Assembly: GCA_020025255.1 (NCBI GenBank) | Contig: JAHHSK010000040.1 | Location: forward strand, 1 to 18,047 | Reading direction: 5' to 3' | From: Ruthenibacterium sp. | Lineage (GTDB): Bacteria > Bacillota > Clostridia > Oscillospirales > Ruminococcaceae | Length of the DNA stretch: 18,047 nt | Part shown: one piece after another, positions 1 to 6,494 of the stretch | Numbering within the stretch: the first letter of the stretch is position 1 | Layout: each line of letters opens with the position of its first letter | Position numbers and translations under genes: made by a program | The notes under the pieces: model-generated | What the model was told of the DNA's origin: nothing | The model's input: only the letters and a program-made list of their open reading frames with translations | Database searches by the model: none

Positions 1-302
1 GCCTGCGTGCTGTGCTGATGCAGATGCGGGATGATGTGATCGAGCAGCAAAAGGAACAGAATGCCGATCCAAAAGCCAACCGCTGCCGGAATGAATGACC
101 ATTTGCCTAAATGCTGTGATTGATCTAGCGCCGGGAGCAGCAGGCTCCATATCGAAGCCGCCACCATAACACCGCCCGCAAAGCCGGACGCTGCGCGCTG
201 CGTGAAAAGGCTCATGCCCTTTTTCATAAAAAAGACGCATGCCGCTCCAAGAGACGTGCCTGCAAAGGGGATCAGGACCCCGATCCATGTGTTGATATCC
301 AT
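1..302 (-). CDS. ZIP-family divalent metal transporter, N-terminal part (partial)
   Basis: The visible 100 residues are the start of a ZIP (ZupT/GufA-like) membrane transporter, which moves divalent metals such as zinc, iron or manganese across the cytoplasmic membrane. The family is recognised from a first helix beginning MDINTWIGVLIPFAGTSLGA, then a glycine-rich second helix (GFAGGVMVAASIWSLLLPAL, about residues 50-70) and a third helix (AAVGFWIGILFLLLLDHIIP) followed by a His-rich stretch HLHQHS, where the cytoplasmic metal-binding loop of this family lies. The start at 300-302 is preceded by an AAAGGAG ribosome site at 7-base spacing. The gene runs off the left edge, so the metal-binding helices IV and V are not visible. 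A metal-repressor-like operator precedes it. The family call is firm; the metal is not known. Confidence 0.85.
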   Translation of the reverse strand, partial: MDINTWIGVLIPFAGTSLGAACVFFMKKGMSLFTQRAASGFAGGVMVAASIWSLLLPALDQSQHLGKWSFIPAAVGFWIGILFLLLLDHIIPHLHQHSTQ

Positions 303-356
303 TTGTATACTCCTTTCAAGGATCCGCCGAATACAATGCGGATGTTTTGCGCGTTG

Positions 357-372
357 GTTAGTCGTAACTAAC
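357..372. promoter_or_regulatory. Inverted-repeat operator, DtxR/MntR-like
   Basis: GTTAGT-CGTA-ACTAAC is a perfect 6+6 inverted repeat with a 4-base spacer, placed about 10 bases downstream of the predicted -10 element of the ZIP gene. TTAG...CTAA half-sites are typical of DtxR/IdeR/MntR metal repressors. The position would block transcription initiation. The symmetry is seen directly; the regulator identity is inference. Confidence 0.5.
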
Positions 373-382
373 TCATGCTTCT

Positions 383-410
383 ATTGTACCTTTATTTCCC
401 AAAAAAGCAA
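383..410 (-). promoter_or_regulatory. Promoter of the ZIP transporter gene
   Basis: On the minus strand TTGCTT (405-410) and TACAAT (383-388) are separated by 16 bases. They lie upstream of the ZIP start codon and just before a perfect inverted repeat, so a sigma-A type promoter with a downstream operator is likely. Confidence 0.55.
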
Positions 411-707
411 GTGTTTTTATTTTTTCCCTTTCTTTTTTATGCCGATGCACGGTAAGCCTCCCTCGAAACCGCACACGGCACTGTTGCTTTTTCTGTGTTT
501 TCCGGCTGCAAAAGCCGCTTTTTTTCCAACACCCTTTGGATCGAATCTTTTCTTATCCGGCATCATGGGAACGAAGTGTTACCTATATCAAAATTTATCT
601 GACCGATGATAAATGAAAACCGTCTATGGCAGCATCTCACAAAAAGAATGGTATCCGGCTTCGCTTCTTTATGTGGATTCCCTCCAAAGTTCATTTTGGT
701 GGTCTCT
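411..707. other. Intergenic stretch with two hairpins, no convincing gene
   Basis: About 300 bases separate the divergent ZIP promoter from the plus-strand operon promoter. The frames crossing it have no ribosome site or recognisable protein. It holds a long imperfect hairpin (440-480) that pairs better as minus-strand RNA, and a plus-strand terminator-like hairpin (503-525). The rest (526-707) is AT-rich with no structure I can name. Confidence 0.5.
503..525 (+). terminator. Orphan intrinsic terminator-like hairpin
   Basis: CGGCT (503-507), loop GCAAA, AGCCG (513-517), then C and seven T (519-525). It has the form of a plus-strand intrinsic terminator, yet no plus-strand gene is visible upstream. 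It may end a small RNA or limit read-through. Confidence 0.45.
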
Positions 708-766
708 CAAATTGATTTGATATATATCAAATTATAGTTGACAAATTGATATGATATGCTTATAAT
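708..766 (+). promoter_or_regulatory. Consensus promoter with palindrome and direct-repeat operators
   Basis: TTGACA (738-743) and TATAAT (761-766) match the sigma-A consensus at all 12 positions with a 17-base spacer. A perfect 18-bp palindrome, ATTTGATATATATCAAAT (715-732), ends five bases before the -35 box. A 16-base direct repeat, CAAATTGATtTGATAT (708-723) and CAAATTGATaTGATAT (742-757), has its second copy inside the promoter spacer. Such a strong promoter covered by repeats implies repression. The third gene of the operon encodes an ArsR-type regulator, which is the natural candidate. The sequence layout is direct observation; the regulator is inferred. Confidence 0.8.
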
Positions 767-788
767 CAAAAAAGAAAGGAGCGATAAA

Positions 789-1784
789 ATGAATTCGGAA
801 ATGATTTTCAAAATCGTAAAGGCCAGCGGCGTTTCTGCTCATGAAATGGTACTGATTCATTTTTGGGGCGAGGACAAAAATAAAGATATTGCAAATCAAT
901 TTTTAGCAGCGGCTGCATCGCTTGGCGCTGCTCCGGTTCTTTTACAGCAGTCACGAACTGTAAATCGTGACATTTTCGCAGCGGCAAAAGACACTTGCTT
1001 TACTGAACGCTATTTTAAACTTTTTTCAGACTTCGATGCTGTCTTAGATGTATTTACCTACCAACCGGTTACGCTTGGATATGAACTTCCCGAGTCACAA
1101 ATGTTATTATATCGCCAGTATATGCACCATATTTTTGATTTGTTTGTTGGATGTAAACGATTCACGCAAATACGTATTCCTACGATAGAAAACGCAATCG
1201 ATTCGAATTTAGAACCGCAAGAATATATAGAACGAATGACAAAAGCATACGACGTAGACTATGAACAAATCAAAAATGACTGTTTTGAAAAATTAAAATC
1301 CCTGAATGGAGTTAAGCAAGCCGCACTGCACACTGGCGAAAACTGTATTCTTCATTTTGATTTAACGGATAGAGAATGGCATATGGATGCCGGTGACGGT
1401 GATCTTCCGTGTGGTGAGATTTACATTGCCCCCAATGAACAGCAGACAAATGGAACGGTCTTTTATGATGCATTTTACCTAGGTGGAAGACAATTTCAAA
1501 ATGTAGAACTGTACATTAAACAAGGTGAAGTGTGTGAATGCAATAATGCGGAAGTACAGCAATATTTTAAACAAGAGCCCCGCGCCAACCGAATGGTGTG
1601 TGAACTGGGTATCGGCATGAATCCTAATGTCACCAGCCTTTGTGGATATACCGCACTTGATGAAAAAATGGAAGGCACTTTCCATATTGCAGTGGGTGAC
1701 AACACTCTGTTTGGTGGACAAAATAAGGCTGCCTGTCACTGTGATTTTGTAGGCTATGGAAGCATTGAGGTGATAAAACGATGA
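789..1784 (+). CDS. M29-family (AmpS/PepS-like) metallopeptidase-related protein
   Basis: A 331-residue soluble protein resembling M29 aminopeptidases, which remove N-terminal residues using a two-metal site. The C-terminal half carries the expected order of ligand motifs: GEIYIAP with E210, CELGIGMNPN with E272, GTFHIAVGD with H299, and CHCDFV with H317 and D319. It is shorter than the roughly 400 residues usual for AmpS/PepS; the N-terminal half (1-180) is reduced and divergent. The ATG at 789 is chosen because AAAGGAG lies 7 bases upstream, and an earlier in-frame ATG at 756 would fall inside the promoter. The stop overlaps the next start by four bases (ATGA), so the genes are translationally coupled. 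It is clearly AT-rich compared with the ruv-clp block (for example 17 G/C in the 60 bases from 1261, against 39 in the 60 from 4141). Fold and site look intact; substrate unknown. Confidence 0.72.
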   Translation: MNSEMIFKIVKASGVSAHEMVLIHFWGEDKNKDIANQFLAAAASLGAAPVLLQQSRTVNRDIFAAAKDTCFTERYFKLFSDFDAVLDVFTYQPVTLGYELPESQMLLYRQYMHHIFDLFVGCKRFTQIRIPTIENAIDSNLEPQEYIERMTKAYDVDYEQIKNDCFEKLKSLNGVKQAALHTGENCILHFDLTDREWHMDAGDGDLPCGEIYIAPNEQQTNGTVFYDAFYLGGRQFQNVELYIKQGEVCECNNAEVQQYFKQEPRANRMVCELGIGMNPNVTSLCGYTALDEKMEGTFHIAVGDNTLFGGQNKAACHCDFVGYGSIEVIKR

Positions 1785-2149
1785 ACGAAAAAATCAAACA
1801 CATGAATCTGTTCCTGGATCATCAGATCCAACTGTGCAAACAGCATGCAATCGAGCTTCAGGAAGAGGAACGCAGAGATGAAGCGAACTTTCAGAAAATC
1901 AAAGCAAACGTATACGATATTTTTAAAACGATCCTATCTGTGGCACAAAAAACAGGCAGCGGCAATCCAGAAACGGTAAAGCAGTTCTTCCTTGAGAAAA
2001 TGAAGCAGATTCCGGCAAACTGGAAAACGGCCTATGAAGCGGCCAGGCTGCATGATCATACAGAGAATATGTTGATTGAAAAAATCAAACTTGATACCGC
2101 CGCAGAAATCGAGCATGAATTTTTGTCCTGCTGGGAGGGGATGAAATGA
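1781..2149 (+). CDS. Conserved-looking small helical protein of unknown function
   Basis: 122 residues, highly charged and almost entirely predicted helical, with no signal peptide or membrane segment. The first half (MNEKIKHMNLFLDHQIQLCK onward) is rich in Glu, Lys and Gln, as in a coiled coil. The second half carries a QFFLEKMKQIPANWKTAYEAA stretch and ends LSCWEGMK. I do not recognise a family. It starts by a four-base ATGA overlap with the peptidase-like gene and ends with the same kind of overlap with the ArsR-DUF2087 gene, so it is made in fixed proportion to both and may be a binding partner of one of them. That role is inference; the coding call rests on the coupling and the clean frame. 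Confidence 0.72.
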   Translation: MNEKIKHMNLFLDHQIQLCKQHAIELQEEERRDEANFQKIKANVYDIFKTILSVAQKTGSGNPETVKQFFLEKMKQIPANWKTAYEAARLHDHTENMLIEKIKLDTAAEIEHEFLSCWEGMK

Positions 2150-2715
2150 CAGAAACCGAAGCCATTCGCCTATTTAAATGTCTCGCGGATAAATCCAGAC
2201 TTCAGATTCTGAAATCCCTTATGCTTGAAGATATGTATGTGGAACGACTGGCGCAACGGCTTGGACTCACTCCTCCCACTGTGTCTTTTCACTTAAAGAA
2301 GTTAACCGAAGCCAATGTGGTTACCCCATATAAAAGTCAATACTACATGATATACCGTTTGAACCGGGATATCTTTGAAACATCCATTCTCGAAATTCTC
2401 AAAGAAAAATCAGATGATGCAGATATTCAGTTGCAGCGGGAAAATGCGTATCGTCAAAAGGTCATTGCATCTTTTTTTGAATATGGAAAATTAAAATCAA
2501 TTCCTACGCAAAAGAAAAAAGAACGGATCGTTCTGGAAGTCATTGCAGAAAGCTTCCAGTATGACCGCCTTTATACGGAACGGGAGGTAAATCTAATCAT
2601 TGCCGACTATTATGATGATTTCTGTACCATTCGCAGAGATATGGTCGGTGAAAAATTACTTGCCAGAAACACAGACGGTTACTGGCGATTCAAGAAAGAA
2701 AAAGAGGAAAACTGA
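2146..2715 (+). CDS. ArsR-family regulator with C-terminal DUF2087 domain
   Basis: 189 residues. Residues 1-75 form an ArsR/SmtB-type winged helix: a first helix with LADKSRLQILKSL, a recognition helix around TPPTVSFHLKKL (42-53) and a wing containing YKSQYYMIYRLN. The ELCVCDL-type metal-binding cysteine box of ArsR is absent (the region reads YVERLAQRLG), so metal sensing by that site is unlikely. Residues about 105-184 match DUF2087 in pattern: IPTQKKKERIVLEVIAE, then YTEREVNLIIADYYDDF, IRRDMVGEKLLARNTDGYWR. DUF2087 is often joined to such DNA-binding domains and its ligand is not known to me. The start overlaps the preceding stop by four bases. Palindromic and direct repeats at the operon promoter suggest autoregulation. 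The domain calls are firm; the signal sensed is unknown. Confidence 0.88.
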   Translation: MTETEAIRLFKCLADKSRLQILKSLMLEDMYVERLAQRLGLTPPTVSFHLKKLTEANVVTPYKSQYYMIYRLNRDIFETSILEILKEKSDDADIQLQRENAYRQKVIASFFEYGKLKSIPTQKKKERIVLEVIAESFQYDRLYTEREVNLIIADYYDDFCTIRRDMVGEKLLARNTDGYWRFKKEKEEN

Positions 2716-2716
2716 T

Positions 2717-3172
2717 ATGGTTATTGGAATCATCGGTGAAAGCTGCACAGGAAAATCCACTTTAGCAGAAAAGCTGCACAAAAAGTTCGGCGGTGCCGTT
2801 TTTGCCGGCAGGGATTATCTGCGACTTGCAAAAAATGAGACAACGGCTCAGGAACTTTTCCGCAAAAAATTAGAAAATGCAGAATCCGGCGAAAATATCA
2901 TCTATGTCATCGCAGAGCAGGAGCACATTGCCCTTTTGCCTGAGAACGCTGTCCGGATTCTTGTGACGGCTGATTTAGCACAGATCAAGAATCGCTTTGC
3001 CGTAAGAATGCACGGCAGTCTTCCGGCACCTGTGGCTGCCATGCTGGAAAGAAAGCACGGATGTTTCGATGAAATCGATCATGATTTTCATGTAATTTCC
3101 GGAGAGACAGACCTTGATGCAGTGTATGAGCAAATCATAAACAAACGACCGTTTCACTTTGGTGTTGAATAA
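2717..3172 (+). CDS. Small P-loop (AAA/cytidylate-kinase-like) protein
   Basis: 151 residues with an N-terminal Walker A motif, MVIGIIGESCTGKST (G7 to S14), directly after the first strand, as in nucleoside/nucleotide kinases. A second strand ends in IIYVIAEQEH, and a later segment ILVTADLAQIKNRFAVRM resembles the LID/RxxxR region of cytidylate-kinase-like enzymes. It is short for a full CMP kinase (about 220 residues), so a reduced NMP-kinase fold or a nucleotide-dependent switch is possible. The ATG at 2717 is two bases after the regulator stop, with AAAGAGG 9 bases before it. It is the last gene of the operon; transcription probably ends at the hairpin at 3293-3345. The phosphate acceptor is not known. 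Confidence 0.72.
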   Translation: MVIGIIGESCTGKSTLAEKLHKKFGGAVFAGRDYLRLAKNETTAQELFRKKLENAESGENIIYVIAEQEHIALLPENAVRILVTADLAQIKNRFAVRMHGSLPAPVAAMLERKHGCFDEIDHDFHVISGETDLDAVYEQIINKRPFHFGVE

Positions 3173-3292
3173 CTTTGAACTGATATCTTTTATAAACAAA
3201 GCGGCTCGGAACGGCCATTCATTATCCAAGTGTCCCAATGCGCAATTCCTTCGTGTCGGAACGCCTGCCGCCATTGCCGGTTTGAAAACAGC

Positions 3293-3345
3293 AAAAAGCG
3301 GAACCGAACCTCTGCAGGACGCAGATCGTTCGGTTCCGCCTTTTC
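3293..3345. terminator. Bidirectional terminator between the convergent kinase-like and clpE-like genes
   Basis: GCGGAACCGAAC (3298-3309) pairs perfectly with GTTCGGTTCCGC (3328-3339); CTGC (3312-3315) and GCAG (3321-3324) extend the stem inside the loop. TTTT follows on the plus strand, and five T on the minus strand (complement of 3293-3297). It can stop both converging transcripts. Confidence 0.8.
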
Positions 3346-3359
3346 AGGGCTTTTCTTTC

Positions 3360-3381
3360 AGCCGGATACCGTCATCCGGCT
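3360..3381 (-). terminator. Second hairpin downstream of the clpE-like gene
   Basis: AGCCGGAT, loop ACCGTC, ATCCGGCT is a perfect 8-bp stem 9 bases after the clpE-like stop codon. It lacks a T run of its own, so it probably acts as a 3'-end stabiliser or as part of a tandem terminator with the hairpin at 3293-3345. Confidence 0.45.
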
Positions 3382-3390
3382 GCCATATTT

Positions 3391-5748
3391 TCAGCAGTGC
3401 AGAACGATTGTTCCGTCCGCAGCGTCCGCTTCAACCTTGGCCAGCTGCTCGCCGGTGATGATTTTCGCGGCAATGCCGTCCTCCACTTCCTTGCGGATGA
3501 CACGGCGCAGATCACGCGCACCGAACTTGCCGCCCTTGGCTTTTTCGCACAGCAGCGCAAGCGCAGGTTCCGTCCAGGAAAGGCCGATGCCCTTTGCCGC
3601 AAGCGGCTCTTTATATTCGCCCAGCATCAGTGCAGCGATTTTCTTCAAATCTTCCGTAGAAAGCGGCGCAAACGTCACGATCTCATCCACACGGCTCATG
3701 AATTCCGGACGCAGGAATTCACCCAAAGCGCGGATCGATTTATCGCGGCTCATTTCTGCCAGTGTACGGTTAAAGCCCGTTTCCCCTGTTTTCTCACTCG
3801 AACCGGCATTGCTGGTCATGCAGATCACCGTATTTTCAAAGCTGACGGTACGCCCCTGCGCATCGTTGATCTTGCCTTCATCCAAAATCTGCAATAGGAT
3901 GTTCATCACATCGGGATGTGCTTTTTCGATTTCATCAAACAGAACCACACTGTATGGCTTACGGCGCACCTTCTCTGTCAACTGTCCTGCTTCGTCATAG
4001 CCAACATAGCCCGGAGGAGCACCGATCAGGCGGCTGACGGTATGCTTTTCCATATATTCCGACATATCCAGCCGAATGAGCGGATCCACCGTATCGAACA
4101 GCTGCAGCGCAAGCTGTTTTACAAGTTCGGTCTTGCCAACACCCGTCGGCCCAACAAAAATAAAGCTGGCCGGACGGCGGCGCGCTGCGATATCGGCACG
4201 GCTGCGTTTGACTGCATTTGCCACCAGATGCACCGCTTCCTGCTGGCCGATAATGACATGATTGAGATTTTCTTCCAGATGTGCAAGCTTAGTGTATTCG
4301 GTTTCTTTCACCTTGGCGGCGGGGATCCCCGTCCAAAGTTCGATCACCTTTGCCACATCTTCCATCGTGACCTCAATCGATTCCACCGCCTGCCGCTTTG
4401 CCGGCAGCTCGGCTTCCAATCGCAGGATCTCCGATTTCAGCTGTGCAAGCTTTTCGTAATCCGGATCTTCCTTCGATTGCTCTTGTTCTGCCACCTGCGC
4501 ATTCAGTTCTTCCAGATGCTTTTCGCTTTCGACCCAATCTGTAATTTCCGGATGCCGCAGGCTGCAGCATGCGCACGCTTCATCCAGAAGGTCGATTGCC
4601 TTATCCGGCAGGAATCGGTCTGTAATATAGCGTTCGGAAAGCACCACCGTACTGCGGACGATCGGATCGCCCACTTTGACATGGTGATACGCTTCATAAT
4701 ATTCCCGGATGCCCGAAATGACGGCAACTGCATCATCGATCGAAGGCTCTTCGATTTTCACAGGCTGAAAACGCCGCTCCAGCGCCTGATCCTTTTCAAT
4801 GAACTTGCGGTACTCTGCAAACGTAGTTGCGCCGATGACTTGGATCTCACCACGGGAAAGCGCAGGCTTGAGGATATTTGCGGCATTCATGGCACCTTCC
4901 GAATCCCCTGCACCGGTGATATTGTGGATTTCATCAATGAACAAAATCACATTGCCGGCCGCTTTCACTTCCCCGATCAGCCCCTTGACGCGGCTTTCAA
5001 ACTGACCCCGGAACTGGGTGCCCGCCACAAGGCTTGTAAGATCCAGCAGATAAATTTCTTTATCCCGCAGACGCGCAGGCACATCGCCTTCCACGATATG
5101 CAGTGCAATGCCTTCCGCAATCGCAGTTTTGCCCACACCCGCTTCACCGATCAGGCAGGGGTTGTTTTTCTGGCGGCGGGACAAAATCTGAATCGTTCGG
5201 TAAATTTCCTTATCACGTCCCACGATTCGATCCAGCTTGCCCTCCCGCGCCTTGCGCGTCAGGTTTTCGCAGTAATTATCCAGGAATTTGCGCTTCTTGC
5301 CGCGCGGATTCTTGCTTTTGGGTTCTTTCTCATTTTCGCCTTGGCCGGCTTGCTCGTCGTCCTTCTTTTTTCCAACGCCGAAAATGCCGAACGGGAAGGT
5401 CGCGTTTCCGCCCGGAGTGAAATCCTCCTCACCGTTTTCCCCTTCCTCCTCAGGTGAATCCTCGTTTTCGTCTGCCGAACCGCCCATGCCGGGCATACCG
5501 AACATTCCAAGCTGCTGCATCATCATAGAAGGGTCGATTTCCCCATTCTGCATCATATCGGTAACGCGTTCCTCCATTGCCGATAATTCTTCTTCCGAGA
5601 CGCCGAACTGCTTCATGAGGTCATCCACCGGCTTGATGCCGAGTTCATGCGCACATGTCAGGCAGTAGCCCTCACTTTTCGTCTGGCCTGCTTCATACTT
5701 CTGTACGAACACAACAGCCGGACGTTTTTGACATCTACTACAAAGCAT
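3391..5748 (-). CDS. clpE: ClpE-like Hsp100 unfoldase with N-terminal zinc finger
   Basis: 785 residues, a two-ring AAA+ unfoldase that delivers proteins to a ClpP-type protease or remodels them. The N-terminus has CSRC (3-6) and CLTC (29-32), a ClpE/McsA-type zinc finger, in place of paired Clp-N repeats. Then come a Met/Gly-rich segment (75-90) and an acidic to lysine-rich linker (91-155). AAA-1: Walker A GEAGVGKT (201-208), Walker B ILFIDE (268-273), ERRF (324-327). A coiled middle segment covers about 405-460. AAA-2: Walker A GPTGVGKT (533-540), Walker B VVLFDE (601-606). A TGFN tripeptide region (657-660) sits where ClpP-binding loops carry (V/L/I)GF. It ends in a ClpC/E-type C-terminal domain. 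It is longer than Bacillus ClpE (about 700) because of the linker. A ribosome site AAAGGA precedes the ATG; cvpA ends 30 bases upstream. No CtsR or CIRCE box is visible. An alternative name would be clpC-like. Confidence 0.9.
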   Translation of the reverse strand: MLCSRCQKRPAVVFVQKYEAGQTKSEGYCLTCAHELGIKPVDDLMKQFGVSEEELSAMEERVTDMMQNGEIDPSMMMQQLGMFGMPGMGGSADENEDSPEEEGENGEEDFTPGGNATFPFGIFGVGKKKDDEQAGQGENEKEPKSKNPRGKKRKFLDNYCENLTRKAREGKLDRIVGRDKEIYRTIQILSRRQKNNPCLIGEAGVGKTAIAEGIALHIVEGDVPARLRDKEIYLLDLTSLVAGTQFRGQFESRVKGLIGEVKAAGNVILFIDEIHNITGAGDSEGAMNAANILKPALSRGEIQVIGATTFAEYRKFIEKDQALERRFQPVKIEEPSIDDAVAVISGIREYYEAYHHVKVGDPIVRSTVVLSERYITDRFLPDKAIDLLDEACACCSLRHPEITDWVESEKHLEELNAQVAEQEQSKEDPDYEKLAQLKSEILRLEAELPAKRQAVESIEVTMEDVAKVIELWTGIPAAKVKETEYTKLAHLEENLNHVIIGQQEAVHLVANAVKRSRADIAARRRPASFIFVGPTGVGKTELVKQLALQLFDTVDPLIRLDMSEYMEKHTVSRLIGAPPGYVGYDEAGQLTEKVRRKPYSVVLFDEIEKAHPDVMNILLQILDEGKINDAQGRTVSFENTVICMTSNAGSSEKTGETGFNRTLAEMSRDKSIRALGEFLRPEFMSRVDEIVTFAPLSTEDLKKIAALMLGEYKEPLAAKGIGLSWTEPALALLCEKAKGGKFGARDLRRVIRKEVEDGIAAKIITGEQLAKVEADAADGTIVLHC

Positions 5749-5778
5749 TCCGATTGTTCCTTTCTTTTCCTCTTTCCG

Positions 5779-6462
5779 TTACATAAACGGATTATACGAG
5801 GAGAAAAATGAATAGAAGTAACTGCCCGAAAGAGCCGTATCGTTGATGACAGGCAGGTTACCATTTGTTATGACAACCACTGCCCAAAGCAGGCAGAGGA
5901 TAATCAGCACATTGATGAGCCCCGAAACCACACCGACGCATATGCCAAGGGTGCGGTTGATCCCGCCGATCAGCGGGATGCGGTTCAGATTTGTAAGCAC
6001 TGCCACCAGCAGTGCGATCACCACGCGGCACAAAATAAAGGTTACAAAGAACATCAGCACGGTAATCATCGGCACAACCAAGGGCGCAATGATTTTTTCC
6101 ACCACCTGATGTGCAACATCCGGCGCATTGGAATCCAAAAGCCCCGATGCGGATGCCAAAATATTATCAATGAACTTCTGCGGAATGATCCCGGAAAGGT
6201 TTTCCAAAATCACATTCAGATTCACTGTGCCGTATTGCTGGATCGAACTGGCGGTTTTTTCGATCAGCCCGGATTTGAAAAAGTTTTCGAACACGGTTGG
6301 TGAAACCTGACCGGATACCCCCCATGCCAGTGCCAAAGAGACAAGGTTCCCCACAAGGCTGATAACGCCTGCCACAAACCCTTTGTGCGCATAGTGGCGC
6401 ACGGTTCCAACAATCACCACGATCAGCGCGATATCGATTAGAATTGCAGGAGTAATATTCAT
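5779..6462 (-). CDS. cvpA: CvpA family membrane protein
   Basis: 227 residues with four to five predicted membrane segments (about residues 8-25, 30-50, 130-155, 165-180 and 185-210). The family signature is the segment after the long periplasmic-type loop: LNRIPLIGGINRTLGICVGVVSGLINVLIILC, with the Gly-rich helix of CvpA proteins, and the short tail ending YNPFM. CvpA is a conserved inner-membrane protein linked to colicin V production in Escherichia coli and, more generally, to envelope integrity; its biochemical activity is not settled. AAGGAAG precedes the ATG. It sits 32 bases after the DUF5711-like gene and 30 before the clpE-like gene, consistent with one transcript. The membrane-protein and family calls are strong. 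Confidence 0.85.
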   Translation of the reverse strand: MNITPAILIDIALIVVIVGTVRHYAHKGFVAGVISLVGNLVSLALAWGVSGQVSPTVFENFFKSGLIEKTASSIQQYGTVNLNVILENLSGIIPQKFIDNILASASGLLDSNAPDVAHQVVEKIIAPLVVPMITVLMFFVTFILCRVVIALLVAVLTNLNRIPLIGGINRTLGICVGVVSGLINVLIILCLLWAVVVITNGNLPVINDTALSGSYFYSFFSSYNPFM

Positions 6463-6494
6463 TTCGTCCGCTTCCTTTCCTATAAAAAATTCAC

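Noticed and set aside
440..480. Resemblance of the minus-strand hairpin to a group II intron domain V/VI (CGGTTTCGAGGGAGG-like string)
   Set aside because: The GNRA loop, catalytic triad spacing and any reverse-transcriptase or other intron domains are absent; the likeness is too short to call.
202..609. 135-codon open frame across the ZIP start and spacer
   Set aside because: It runs antisense to the ZIP gene, has no ribosome site and shows low-complexity Phe/Pro-rich sequence; treated as chance.
598..735. Short plus-strand frame beginning MINENRLWQHL
   Set aside because: It overlaps the palindromic operator, lacks a ribosome site and resembles no protein.
3916..5457. 513-codon plus-strand frame opposite the clpE-like gene
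   Set aside because: The opposite strand encodes a full AAA+ protein with all motifs; this frame is its mirror, with low-quality His/Arg/Phe-rich sequence.
5749..5778. CtsR or CIRCE heat-shock operator before the clpE-like gene
   Set aside because: The 30-base gap holds only a ribosome site; no GGTCAAA tandem or TTAGCACTC inverted repeat is present.
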